A stretch of 64,000 bases of DNA. Origin: Micrococcaceae bacterium (lineage in GTDB: Bacteria > Actinomycetota > Actinomycetes > Actinomycetales > Micrococcaceae). Where the stretch lies: positions 1 to 64,000 of the forward strand of contig JABXHI010000001.1 in assembly GCA_013393415.1 (NCBI GenBank), in the 5' to 3' direction. Under the pieces are notes generated by a model. It saw only the letters and a list, made by a program, of their open reading frames with translations, made no database searches and was not told the origin of the DNA. The position numbers were made by a program, and so were the translations under genes. Position 1 is the first letter of the stretch, and the number at the start of each line of letters is the position of its first letter. Shown one piece after another: positions 49,221 to 57,824 of the stretch.

Positions 49221-50495
49221 GTGGCCGTACCAATCGTCCTAGCACTGCTATTTCTGTTGAGCCTTGCACTCACATGGGTGCTCACACTGGCAGAATCAGC
49301 CTTTGACTATCTGTCCTATCGTGAGGCCGAGGCCATAGTCGCCAAGCGCCCCAGTAATCCCGTATTACGCATCATGGATAGGCTCCCCGAACATCAACTC
49401 GCGACACGGTTTTGGAACGCCGTCTTCTTGGCCGCCACCGCGGTGCTTATCACCGTCTTCATTGATCACTTCGTCAACAACGTGTGGTTGTCCGCAGCCG
49501 GTGGCGTCGTGCTCATGGCAGTCATCACGCTGGTCATCTCGTTCCGGAGCCCGCGAAGAATCGGTGCCAAACATTTCGAGGTATCTGCAGAAGCCACTGC
49601 CTGGCTTATTCGGTTACTCACAATCGTCCTGGGGCCTATCCCACGGTTATTTATCTCCGAAGCTGAAACCGATGACGAAGACGAAACTGACGACACAGAC
49701 TTAGAAGAACGTCACTTTCGTGAGTACGTCTCCCGCGCATCGGCGGCAGATGTGCTCGAAGATGACGAAGCTGAAATGATTCAATCCGTCTTCGAGATGG
49801 ACGACACGCTGGTACGCGCCATCATGGTGCCACGTACCGATGTGGTGTGGTTGGACTCTGGAACCAGTCTGGCCGAAGCAACTGAGGTCTTCATCCGGTC
49901 CGGCTACTCCCGTATCCCGCTCATCGGCGAAAACCCGGATGATGTATTAGGCATCGTCTTCCTCAAAGACATTATCCGAGCAACCCACACAGCAAGTCTG
50001 ACCCCGCAAGAACCGGTCAACATGCTCACCCGGGAAATCCGCGTGGTGCCAGAATCCAAAACCGTCTGGGACTTATTGCAAGAGCTCCAACGAGAAGCCA
50101 TCCACGCCGCCATCGTGATCGATGAATACGGTGGCACAGCGGGGTTCGTCACCTTGGAGGACCTCATCGAAGAACTGGTCGGTGACATTTCGGATGAATA
50201 TGACGATGCCGAAATCGCCGACGTCATCCCACAGCCCGATGGTGAATTTCTCGTCAATGCTTCCATGTCGGTCTCGGATTTTTACGAAGCATTCGACCTG
50301 CTCCTCGATGATGAGGACGATGTAGATACCGTAGGCGGTTTGTTTGCCAAAAGTTTGGGTAAGATTCCCATAAAGGGTTCGGTCACCGAAGTTGAAAACC
50401 TCAAGTTGACCGTTGAATCCTTAACGGGCCGTCGCAACCGCGTTGATACAATCCGAGTCGCCATCGACACATCCACCCAGGAGTCCACACTATGA
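49221..50495 (+). CDS. CNNM/CorC-type transporter (hemolysin family)
   Basis: A 424-residue membrane protein: an N-terminal CNNM (DUF21) domain with three or four helices (about 1-145), a paired CBS domain (about 195-325, with MVPRTDVVWLDSG and VIDEYGGTAGFVTLEDLIEELVGDI) and a CorC_HlyC domain (about 335-415). Relatives export or regulate Mg2+. GTG 49221 starts five bases after ybeY, and its end overlaps era by four bases. Confidence 0.92.
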   Translation: MAVPIVLALLFLLSLALTWVLTLAESAFDYLSYREAEAIVAKRPSNPVLRIMDRLPEHQLATRFWNAVFLAATAVLITVFIDHFVNNVWLSAAGGVVLMAVITLVISFRSPRRIGAKHFEVSAEATAWLIRLLTIVLGPIPRLFISEAETDDEDETDDTDLEERHFREYVSRASAADVLEDDEAEMIQSVFEMDDTLVRAIMVPRTDVVWLDSGTSLAEATEVFIRSGYSRIPLIGENPDDVLGIVFLKDIIRATHTASLTPQEPVNMLTREIRVVPESKTVWDLLQELQREAIHAAIVIDEYGGTAGFVTLEDLIEELVGDISDEYDDAEIADVIPQPDGEFLVNASMSVSDFYEAFDLLLDDEDDVDTVGGLFAKSLGKIPIKGSVTEVENLKLTVESLTGRRNRVDTIRVAIDTSTQESTL

Positions 50496-51442
50496 TGCCA
50501 ACCGAACACCCGGAGCACTACCGTTCCGGATTCGTCAGCCTCGTCGGAAGACCAAACGCCGGCAAATCGACGCTGACAAACGCCATGGTTGGCACCAAGG
50601 TCGCCATTACGTCGTCCAAACCACAAACAACCCGACGGGTTATCCGCGGCATAGTCTCCACAGAAGACCACCAGCTCATCCTTGTTGACACCCCTGGACT
50701 GCACCGTCCGCGCACACTGCTCGGCGAACGCCTGAACGATTTGGTGGCCGAAACATTGTCTGGCATGGATGCGGTGGCCATGTGTATCCCCGCGAATGAG
50801 AAGATCGGGCCCGGCGACCGCTTCATCACCGAACAACTCGCCCAACTGAACAACACTCCGGTTATTGCGTTAGTAACCAAGGTCGATACGGTCACCAGGG
50901 GAGTCCTGGCCGACCAGCTGGTAGCCGTACAACAACTCGGTGAAGAGCTCCTCACCCCTGACAGCGATGAAGGTTTCGTAGAAATTGTGCCCGTCTCCGT
51001 CAAAGGTGACGTTCAAGTGGACACCGTAGTAGATGTCCTGACCGCCTACCTGCCTCAATCTCCTCCGCTGTACCCCGACGGTGAGATCACCGACGAGCCC
51101 GACGACGTCATGGTTGCTGAACTCATCCGAGAAGCGGCCCTTGAAGATGTCTTTGACGAGTTACCGCATTCCCTGGCCGTGGTCGTCACGGAAATGGAGG
51201 AACGCGAAGGGCCACCCGATGATGAACCAATCACCGATATTTACGCTCAGATCTATGTGGAACGCGACAGCCAAAAGGGCATCATTATCGGCAAAGGCGG
51301 GGCACAATTGCGATCCATCGGACAGCGAGCCCGCAAAAGTATTCGAAAACAACTCGGTACCGGCGTGTACTTGGATTTGGTCGTGAAAGTCGCCAAAGAA
51401 TGGCAACGGAACCCGAAACATATGAACCGTTTGGGATTCTAA
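50492..51442 (+). CDS. era: GTPase Era
   Basis: A 316-residue essential GTPase that matures the 30S subunit. G1 is GRPNAGKST, G3 DTPGLH, and G4 VTKVD in place of the usual NKxD; the C-terminal KH domain includes GIIIGKGGAQLRSIGQRAR. The start is ATG 50492 (MM), overlapping the CNNM stop. It is the last gene before the leuA regulatory leader. Confidence 0.96.
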   Translation: MMPTEHPEHYRSGFVSLVGRPNAGKSTLTNAMVGTKVAITSSKPQTTRRVIRGIVSTEDHQLILVDTPGLHRPRTLLGERLNDLVAETLSGMDAVAMCIPANEKIGPGDRFITEQLAQLNNTPVIALVTKVDTVTRGVLADQLVAVQQLGEELLTPDSDEGFVEIVPVSVKGDVQVDTVVDVLTAYLPQSPPLYPDGEITDEPDDVMVAELIREAALEDVFDELPHSLAVVVTEMEEREGPPDDEPITDIYAQIYVERDSQKGIIIGKGGAQLRSIGQRARKSIRKQLGTGVYLDLVVKVAKEWQRNPKHMNRLGF

Positions 51443-51458
51443 AAACTCGAGTTAGGCT
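51431..51458 (+). promoter_or_regulatory. probable promoter of the leuA leader
   Basis: TTGGGA (51431-51436), 16 bases, then TAGGCT (51453-51458). The predicted transcript start falls six or seven bases downstream, at the leader ATG itself (51465), so the leader peptide would be translated from a leaderless message. The -35 box lies inside the last codons of era. Confidence 0.55.
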
Positions 51459-51464
51459 AACAGC

Positions 51465-51560
51465 ATGCATTGCGCACAGAGCATCCCGGTCCGCGGTCAC
51501 AACCGTGCACTTCTTGCTGCTCTTCTAGGCCTACTACTATCTTGCCGTAGCGGGGCTTAG
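51465..51560 (+). CDS. leuL: leucine-rich leader peptide of leuA
   Basis: A 31-codon frame from ATG 51465 to TAG 51558-51560. Seven of the last 16 residues are leucine, clustered as ALLAALLGLLLS, and four of the seven codons are the normally rare CTA. This is the classic design of a transcription-attenuation leader: ribosomes stall on Leu codons when charged tRNA-Leu is scarce. It is too short for automatic gene finders. No Shine-Dalgarno is visible, consistent with leaderless translation. Confidence 0.85.
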   Translation: MHCAQSIPVRGHNRALLAALLGLLLSCRSGA

Positions 51561-51593
51561 ATTTTTCAAGCAATTGCTTTGAAATGCCACTAG

Positions 51594-51702
51594 GTCAGGC
51601 TGGACCACGCTACGGAGCGAAAGACACGGTCTGCCACCGGTGAGACATCAGTTCTAAAACACCGGTAGAACACCATGGTCCACTACACTCTTCACAGGAC
51701 CA
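51594..51702 (+). promoter_or_regulatory. leuA attenuator with competing RNA helices
   Basis: Downstream of the leader peptide several helices exclude one another. TGGTCC (51676-51681) can pair with upstream GGACCA (51602-51607) or downstream GGACCA (51697-51702). ACCGGT (51636-51641) pairs with ACCGGT (51661-51666), but GTTCTA (51651-51656) with TAGAAC (51666-51671) competes with it. No T-rich terminator tail is evident, so control may act on termination by another route or on translation of leuA. Confidence 0.6.
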
Positions 51703-51727
51703 GGCAGTCAAAGATTGAGGAAACACT

Positions 51728-53482
51728 TTGCGCAAATTTCAGCAACCATCCGGTATGAACTTCAACAAGTACGTTCCATTCGAACAACAAATCGCTGTGG
51801 ACATGCCGGACCGCACCTGGCCAGACAACATCATTACTCAGGCGCCACGCTGGTGTGCCGTTGATCTGCGAGACGGCAACCAAGCACTCGTGAACCCGAT
51901 GGATTCCGTACGCAAACTCCGGATGTTCGAACTCCTCGTTGAAATGGGGTACAAGGAGATCGAAGTTGGGTTCCCATCGGCTTCACAGACCGATTATGAC
52001 TTTGTACGACAGCTCATCGACGAAGACCGGATTCCGGAAGACGTCCACATTCAGGTCCTCACGCAGTCGCGTGAACATCTCATTGAACGCACTTATGAGG
52101 CACTCGAAGGCGCTCCGAGAGCGATCGTGCACTTGTATAACTCCACGTCGGTATTGCAACGTCGTGTGGTGTTCCGCGAAGAGAAATCCGGCATTATCGA
52201 CATCGCAACTCGAGGCGCCATGCTGTGCCGCAAATATGAAGAGCAACTGACTGATACGGCTATCACCTATCAGTACTCACCCGAATCGTTTACCGGTACC
52301 GAACTTGAATTTGCAGCAGACATCTCGAATAAAGTTGCCGAAGTACTCGAAGCCTCCACAGACCGTCAGATGATTCTCAACCTGCCGGCGACCGTCGAAA
52401 TGTCGACCCCCAACCGGTATGCAGATCAAATCGAATGGATGCATCGCAACATCGAAAACCGCGATGCCATTATTCTTTCCCTGCACCCCCATAACGATCG
52501 TGGCAGTGGTGTGGCAGCAGCAGAACTCGGCTATATGGCCGGAGCGGACCGCATCGAAGGCTGTCTATTTGGTAATGGCGAGCGGACCGGCAACGTCGAT
52601 CTCATTACCCTGGGTATGAACCTCTACACCCAGGGCGTGGACCCCGAAATCGACTTTTCCAACATGGACAAAATACAAGAAGTCTATGAATACGCCACGC
52701 AGATGAACGTTCACGAACGTTCCCCATGGGCCGGCGAGCTCGTGTTCACGGCATTCTCGGGGTCCCATCAAGACGCCATTAAAAAGGGCTTTGATGATAT
52801 GCAGCAACGTGCTGCCGAAGCCAATGTCAGCACCGAGGACCTCGACTGGGGTGTCCCATACCTGCCAATTGACCCCGAAGACATCGGACGCACGTATGAA
52901 GCAGTGATTCGGGTGAACTCTCAATCCGGTAAGGGCGGTGTAGCATACATGCTCAAAACCGACCACAACCTCGAACTGCCTCGACGCGCACAGGCCGAAT
53001 TCTCAGCGGTCATCAAAGAGTTCACCGATACCCACGGCGGCGAAATCACCTCTTCCACCCTCTGGAATGTTTTTGCCGATGAATATCTGCCCACTGAACA
53101 CTCGGAAGATCGGTGGGGCTACTACCGTCTTGTGTCTTCGACGTCGTCGACGACCGAGGAAGGCGACTTCTCTATGGAAGTCCAAATGGAACGTGACGGT
53201 CAGACTGTCACACGATCGGCAACCGGGAACGGACCGATCTCTGCCCTAGTGTCGATGTTCAACCAAGCTGGCGTGGATGTGCGAGTACTGGACTACACCG
53301 AACACGCCTTGACCGAAGGCGGGGAAGCCATGGCAGCAGCATACGTTGAGGCAGCCATTGGCGACCGGGTGCTGTGGGGGATTGGGCTGGACCACAACAC
53401 ATCCACAGCCTCGCTGCAGGCCGTGACCTCTGCGGTCAACCGGTACATCCGCGATACGAAGGCTGAAGAAGCAGCTGAATAA
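51728..53482 (+). CDS. leuA: 2-isopropylmalate synthase
   Basis: Condenses 2-ketoisovalerate with acetyl-CoA, the first step of leucine synthesis. The 584-residue protein is the long actinobacterial form: a TIM barrel with the metal site RWCAVDLRDGNQAL and LHPHNDRGSGVAAAELGYMAGA, GNGERTGNVDLI, and a C-terminal leucine-sensing LeuA dimer domain (about 440-575). TTG 51728 follows GAGGA. It is controlled by the leucine leader upstream and is followed by a strong hairpin. Confidence 0.96.
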   Translation: MRKFQQPSGMNFNKYVPFEQQIAVDMPDRTWPDNIITQAPRWCAVDLRDGNQALVNPMDSVRKLRMFELLVEMGYKEIEVGFPSASQTDYDFVRQLIDEDRIPEDVHIQVLTQSREHLIERTYEALEGAPRAIVHLYNSTSVLQRRVVFREEKSGIIDIATRGAMLCRKYEEQLTDTAITYQYSPESFTGTELEFAADISNKVAEVLEASTDRQMILNLPATVEMSTPNRYADQIEWMHRNIENRDAIILSLHPHNDRGSGVAAAELGYMAGADRIEGCLFGNGERTGNVDLITLGMNLYTQGVDPEIDFSNMDKIQEVYEYATQMNVHERSPWAGELVFTAFSGSHQDAIKKGFDDMQQRAAEANVSTEDLDWGVPYLPIDPEDIGRTYEAVIRVNSQSGKGGVAYMLKTDHNLELPRRAQAEFSAVIKEFTDTHGGEITSSTLWNVFADEYLPTEHSEDRWGYYRLVSSTSSTTEEGDFSMEVQMERDGQTVTRSATGNGPISALVSMFNQAGVDVRVLDYTEHALTEGGEAMAAAYVEAAIGDRVLWGIGLDHNTSTASLQAVTSAVNRYIRDTKAEEAAE

Positions 53483-53497
53483 GACACCGCGAAAAAG

Positions 53498-53548
53498 ATC
53501 CCGTGGCTCCGGCAACTATATATCCCAAAGTTACCGGACCCACGGGAT
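53498..53548 (+). terminator. leuA terminator hairpin overlapping the recO 5' end
   Basis: ATCCCGTGG-C-TCCGG (53498-53512) pairs with CCGGA-C-CCACGGGAT (53534-53548): 14 of 15 positions pair, with one C/C mismatch and a 21-base loop. TATTCT follows. It lies 16 bases after the leuA stop. The loop and the right arm coincide with the conserved N-terminal coding sequence of recO. Confidence 0.75.
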
Positions 53549-53594
53549 TATTCTGCGTACCTATAAACTCGCCGAAGCCGACCGCATCATCGTC

Positions 53595-54257
53595 GTGCTC
53601 ACACCAGACCGAGGTCAGATACGGGCGGTAGCCAAAGGCGTGCGGCGCACAACCTCCAAATTTGGCTCGACCCTCGAGCCCTTTATGCACACCAGGCTCC
53701 AACTGGTACCGCGACGGAATCTGGACATGATCGCCCAATCTGAAACCATCCATCCCTATGGCATGACGCTCACCAACGACTATGACACCTTCGGTGCCGC
53801 GTCGGCCATGGTCGAAGCAGCTGAGCAACTGACGCGTGATGAAGACGCCCGCGGGGGAGCACACCAGTATGACCTACTGCACGGCGCCATCGCAGCGTTG
53901 GGTCGAAGAGCGGCCGCGCCAACCTTGTTGCTGACCTCATACCTATTACGCGCCCTGACCATTGCCGGTTGGGCGCCAACATTTGGTCAGTGCAGCAGGT
54001 GTGGAGCACCCGGGATACACAACTGGCTTTCTGTGTCATTAGGCGGGGTGGTGTGTGACGATTGTGCGCCACCACAAACGCCCTACGTTACCGACGATGT
54101 AGTGCAGCTCCTTGCGGCACTGCTTGCCGGCGATTGGCCACACGTGGAACATGCACAACCGGGGCAAATGCGCCAGGTCACCAGCTTTGTCGCCGAATAT
54201 TTGCAGTACCATTTAGAAAAGAATTTGCAGTCACTATCCGTGATGGACCAGGGCTAA
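53595..54257 (+). CDS. recO: DNA repair protein RecO, 5' end without a usual start codon
   Basis: RecO loads RecA together with RecF/RecR. From GTG 53595 there are 220 residues, including [22 protein letters not shown] and a zinc motif CSRCGAP...CDDC (about 133-155). Family homology clearly continues upstream in the same frame (SYRTHGIILRTYKLAEADR, 53529-53585), but no ATG, GTG or TTG exists there back to the stop at 53424. A GTG at 53503 in another frame encodes APATI and would join this frame if one TA of the TATATA run at 53517-53522 were removed. So the gene is frameshifted, mis-sequenced, or starts at an unusual codon such as ATA 53520. Confidence 0.85.
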   Translation: MLTPDRGQIRAVAKGVRRTTSKFGSTLEPFMHTRLQLVPRRNLDMIAQSETIHPYGMTLTNDYDTFGAASAMVEAAEQLTRDEDARGGAHQYDLLHGAIAALGRRAAAPTLLLTSYLLRALTIAGWAPTFGQCSRCGAPGIHNWLSVSLGGVVCDDCAPPQTPYVTDDVVQLLAALLAGDWPHVEHAQPGQMRQVTSFVAEYLQYHLEKNLQSLSVMDQG

Positions 54258-54276
54258 ACACCACAGGAGTCATCCC

Positions 54277-55059
54277 ATGCCATATCAGGAACCCGCACCG
54301 CACCCGGACGGTTTCGTGATGCCAAACATCGACAAGAAATTCATTCCACAACATATCGGCATTGTGATGGACGGGAATGGCCGCTGGGCCAATCAACGCG
54401 GACTCGCCAGAACCGAAGGCCACCGAGCTGGCGAGCGAGCCCTGCTCGATGTGATGGCGGGCGCGGTCGAAATGGGCATCAAATATGTTTCGGTGTACGC
54501 ATTCTCCACAGAAAATTGGAAGCGTTCACCGGATGAAGTCGCCTTCTTGATGGGCTTTTCACGCGATGTCCTGCGCCGCCAACGTGACACCCTGGACTCC
54601 TGGGGTGTTCGTGTCCGCTGGAACGGGCGGCACCCGAAACTTTGGAAGTCCGTCATCAAAGAACTCCAGGTTGCCGAAGAACTCACCCAAGAGAACACCA
54701 AAACCACGCTGATGATGTGTGTGAACTACGGTGGACGGGCAGAAATCACCGACGCCGTCCAAGAGATTGCAGCGCAAGCGGCAGCCGGGACGCTAACCCC
54801 GAAATCCATCACCGAGAAAACCGTGGCCCAACACCTGCGACAGCCAGACGTGCCAGATGTTGATCTGTTCTTACGCACCTCTGGCGAACAGCGACTCTCC
54901 AACTTCTTACTGTGGCAATCCGCCTACGCGGAGCTGGTCTTCATGGATGAGCTGTGGCCCGACGTGAACCGAAAGACCCTGTGGGATGCGGTGGAAATTT
55001 ATGCCTCGCGAGACCGTCGCTACGGCGGCGCCTCCGACGTGCCCACGACTAATCGTTGA
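54277..55059 (+). CDS. uppS: polyprenyl diphosphate synthase (UppS family)
   Basis: A cis-prenyltransferase of 260 residues making the polyprenyl carrier for cell wall synthesis. [13 protein letters not shown] carries the catalytic Asp, followed by [17 protein letters not shown], and the C-terminal [27 protein letters not shown] 54277 follows AGGAG. recO-uppS is the conserved order. Its 3' end overlaps a reverse-strand hydrolase by 11 bases. Confidence 0.95.
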   Translation: MPYQEPAPHPDGFVMPNIDKKFIPQHIGIVMDGNGRWANQRGLARTEGHRAGERALLDVMAGAVEMGIKYVSVYAFSTENWKRSPDEVAFLMGFSRDVLRRQRDTLDSWGVRVRWNGRHPKLWKSVIKELQVAEELTQENTKTTLMMCVNYGGRAEITDAVQEIAAQAAAGTLTPKSITEKTVAQHLRQPDVPDVDLFLRTSGEQRLSNFLLWQSAYAELVFMDELWPDVNRKTLWDAVEIYASRDRRYGGASDVPTTNR

Positions 55060-56017
55060 AATAGTCCAGCCACGCGAACGTCGCGTCAAAAGCTTGCGTT
55101 CTGATGGGCTTCGGAGAAGCATATACGTCGTGGATAGCGTCAGGAATTTTGTGTATCATCACACGATTGCCCAATCGCACGGCGCGTTTGACTGTTCCGC
55201 GTACGTCTAACACGGTGTCGGCCGTTTGCATCTTGGATGAGTACTTCGTGGCGAAGTACGACTTGGTCGAGGTGAGCACGAGCACGGGGCTGTCGATATC
55301 TAATCCCTCCCGTACTTGAGCATGACCCTCCAAGATGGCCGCAAGCCAGCCACCCTGAATGTCAAAGGAAAATCGGGGTCGCCAGAGCGGATGTAACAGC
55401 CATTCGCCGTGCTCATGAGCCGAAATCGTGCGGTAGAAGAAATCAAATTTCGGTAAGAAGAGTTTTCGTTCGGGTGCGGAACGCCACAGTGGGTCAGCGA
55501 CAGCATTGGCGAAGCCGCGTAACCAAGCATTGCCCTGTAACTCGAGCCAGGGCGCATTGAGCACGAGTGTACCGAGTTGCCCCGGATGATGATGTGCCCA
55601 CAGTGCTGCGATCAAACCACCCGTGGAATGAGCAATCACAGATGGAAGCTGACCGGGATGTGCCAGTTTGATCAGTGCTAGCGCCGCGCCGATTTCATCA
55701 TCGTACTGCGCCAAATCTTCGATGTAGCCGGGCGACTGCTTGGGCCGAAGAGAGCGCCCATACTTTCGCAGGTCAAGGGCATAAAGCGTATAACCTCGAG
55801 CGGCTGCAGCCCGTGCCAAATCGGTGTTGTAAAAGTAGTCGGACCAGCCGTGGATATAAAGAATCGGTTTGCCGTCAATGGCATCATGACGGACCAGAGT
55901 AGCGGAAACTGTGCCCTCCGCATCTTGTCCTAGGGGTATGGTACGACGCGAAAAACCCTCGAGTACATCAGGCACCCATGTACCCGGCGGTGAATCTTCG
56001 AGTAATCCGTAGTGCAT
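55049..56017 (-). CDS. alpha/beta hydrolase (serine, lysophospholipase-like)
   Basis: A 322-residue hydrolase with oxyanion YIHGWSDY, the [11 protein letters not shown] strand typical of monoglyceride lipase-like enzymes, nucleophile elbow AHSTGG, and a late IHDVYAS histidine. No signal peptide is seen, and the substrate is unknown. ATG 56017 follows GGAAG at six bases; a TTG at 56041 would add eight residues without a binding site. It is convergent with uppS and divergent from pyrD. Confidence 0.87.
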   Translation of the reverse strand: MHYGLLEDSPPGTWVPDVLEGFSRRTIPLGQDAEGTVSATLVRHDAIDGKPILYIHGWSDYFYNTDLARAAAARGYTLYALDLRKYGRSLRPKQSPGYIEDLAQYDDEIGAALALIKLAHPGQLPSVIAHSTGGLIAALWAHHHPGQLGTLVLNAPWLELQGNAWLRGFANAVADPLWRSAPERKLFLPKFDFFYRTISAHEHGEWLLHPLWRPRFSFDIQGGWLAAILEGHAQVREGLDIDSPVLVLTSTKSYFATKYSSKMQTADTVLDVRGTVKRAVRLGNRVMIHKIPDAIHDVYASPKPIRTQAFDATFAWLDYFND

Positions 56018-56092
56018 CCTGGACTTCCAAATATATGACAAGACGATTGCATAGTTGCTCTACAACTGTAGCAATATGGTTGACTACCATCT

Positions 56093-57190
56093 ATGACCAA
56101 CCTAATTGCTTCACGCGTTGTCGGCCAGACTCCAAGCTTGTATCCACGTGTTTTTGACACTGTGTTTGCTGGTATGGATGCTGAGCGGGCACATGAAATC
56201 GGGTTTGGGGCCATTCGAGCGGCAGAAAAAACCGGTGCCTCGCGCCTGTTGCGGGCAGCGTTTCGGCCGGACAAGAAGCTTCGTACCCAGGCCATGGGAA
56301 TGACATTTCCATCGCCATTTGGCTTAGCTGCCGGTTTCGATAAGGCCGGCATTGGTACCTCGGCGCTTGCCGAATTGGGATTTGGCCACATTGAGGTCGG
56401 GACGATCACTGGCCAGGAACAGCCGGGGAACCCTCAGCCCCGGCTCTTTCGCCTCCCGCCAGACCGTGCGCTGATCAACCGTATGGGTTTCAACAATCAT
56501 GGTGCACAACGTATCGCGCCACGACTCGCGCACACCCGGAAGACCTTGACTCGTCGCTTTGGGCAACATCGGCCCATCCTTGGAGTCAATATCGGCAAAA
56601 CCAAAACGGTGGCTTTAGACGACGCCGTCGAGGATTATCTGATGTCGACCAAGCTGTTGGCACGTCATGCGGATTACTTGGTGGTCAATGTTTCGAGCCC
56701 GAATACGCCTGGTCTGCGCCAACTCCAGGCCATTGCATCGCTTGCTCCGCTGCTGGATGCGGTTTCAAAAACTGCAGACTCGGTGACCGGCCGTCATGTG
56801 CCATTGGCCGTCAAGATTGCGCCAGATTTGGTTGATGACGATGTCATTGCTGTAGCTGATATGGTTACTGAGCTCGGATTGGATGCCGTCATTGCCACGA
56901 ACACCACGATATCGCGCGATGGCTTAAGCACCGCTGCATCAGACGTCGAGGCCATGGGCGCAGGCGGTCTGTCAGGTGCCCCGCTTGCGGACCGCTCGTT
57001 CGCGGTACTGGAACTGTTGGCGCGCCACCTCGAACATGCCAGCATTATCTCAGTTGGTGGCGTCACCACCGGTCAAGATGTGGTCCAACGCCTAGAAGCC
57101 GGTGCCACCCTGGTCCAGGGGTATACCGCCTTTCTCTACGAGGGGCCCTTTTGGCCAGGACGCATTAACGCTGCCCTCGAGCAACGTTAG
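56093..57190 (+). CDS. pyrD: dihydroorotate dehydrogenase (quinone), class 2
   Basis: Oxidises dihydroorotate to orotate at the membrane using quinone. The 365-residue protein has the class 2 pattern: an N-terminal helical segment (about 14-60), GLAAGFDKAG, the INRMGFNNHG loop, NVSSPNTPGLR with the catalytic Ser, and the FMN-phosphate segments SVGGV and GATLVQGYTAF. It is outside the pyr operon 34 kb away, as in other actinobacteria. Its stop interlocks with that of the next gene. Confidence 0.96.
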   Translation: MTNLIASRVVGQTPSLYPRVFDTVFAGMDAERAHEIGFGAIRAAEKTGASRLLRAAFRPDKKLRTQAMGMTFPSPFGLAAGFDKAGIGTSALAELGFGHIEVGTITGQEQPGNPQPRLFRLPPDRALINRMGFNNHGAQRIAPRLAHTRKTLTRRFGQHRPILGVNIGKTKTVALDDAVEDYLMSTKLLARHADYLVVNVSSPNTPGLRQLQAIASLAPLLDAVSKTADSVTGRHVPLAVKIAPDLVDDDVIAVADMVTELGLDAVIATNTTISRDGLSTAASDVEAMGAGGLSGAPLADRSFAVLELLARHLEHASIISVGGVTTGQDVVQRLEAGATLVQGYTAFLYEGPFWPGRINAALEQR

Positions 57191-57735
57191 TCGGGGAACT
57201 GGCCGCGTTTGACCTGCGGGCGTGGTAACCGCATACGGCGCATCTGTGTGGAACGCATGGCCGCATACCAGCGACAACCCGGTTCCATAGTTCCAAATTT
57301 GGCTTCCAAGCGCTTCTTCACCTGGAAACCGACCCAAAAGCCTTCAAGGATCACCAGGGATACAAAGGTCAGCATGCCGATGGTTGAGGCCATCTGCATC
57401 GCAGGGGTGGGCACGAAGCTCAACCCTAAAAAGATCAGCACACCAATAATCAACCATTCACCGATACCCCAGCGGGCATCAACAAAGTCGCGGACAAAAC
57501 GACGCTGCGGACCTTTATCGCGTGCCGGGAGGTATTTCTCTTCGCCAGTGTCCAGGGCTCGACGCATCCGTGCACGTTCTTCGGCAACAGCCTGCTTGTT
57601 TTGTTGCTTGGCAACCTTGCGGTCATCGGAGATGAGGGGGCGACGGTTCGCGGCCTCTTGGTCACGGCGTTTCGGGGTCGGCCGTCCTTTGCCTTCACTC
57701 GCAGATTTGCCAATATCCTGGTCTTCTTCGGTCAT
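57187..57735 (-). CDS. DUF3043 family membrane protein
   Basis: A 182-residue actinobacterial protein with a long basic/acidic N-terminal region (about 1-90, including RRDQEAANRRPLI), two transmembrane helices (about 94-110 and 114-135) and a basic C-terminal tail. The family is conserved next to pyrD or erpA in Micrococcales, and its role is unknown. It is divergent from the dipeptidase gene, and its stop shares bases with the pyrD stop. Confidence 0.86.
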   Translation of the reverse strand: MTEEDQDIGKSASEGKGRPTPKRRDQEAANRRPLISDDRKVAKQQNKQAVAEERARMRRALDTGEEKYLPARDKGPQRRFVRDFVDARWGIGEWLIIGVLIFLGLSFVPTPAMQMASTIGMLTFVSLVILEGFWVGFQVKKRLEAKFGTMEPGCRWYAAMRSTQMRRMRLPRPQVKRGQFPD

Positions 57736-57824
57736 TTCTTCTCTTCTGTAGTCATGCTGGTCGAATCGGTTGCCTCTATTCTAGGTGTTCTCAGCGCACT
57801 GTCTTGACGACTACGCTAAAGACT

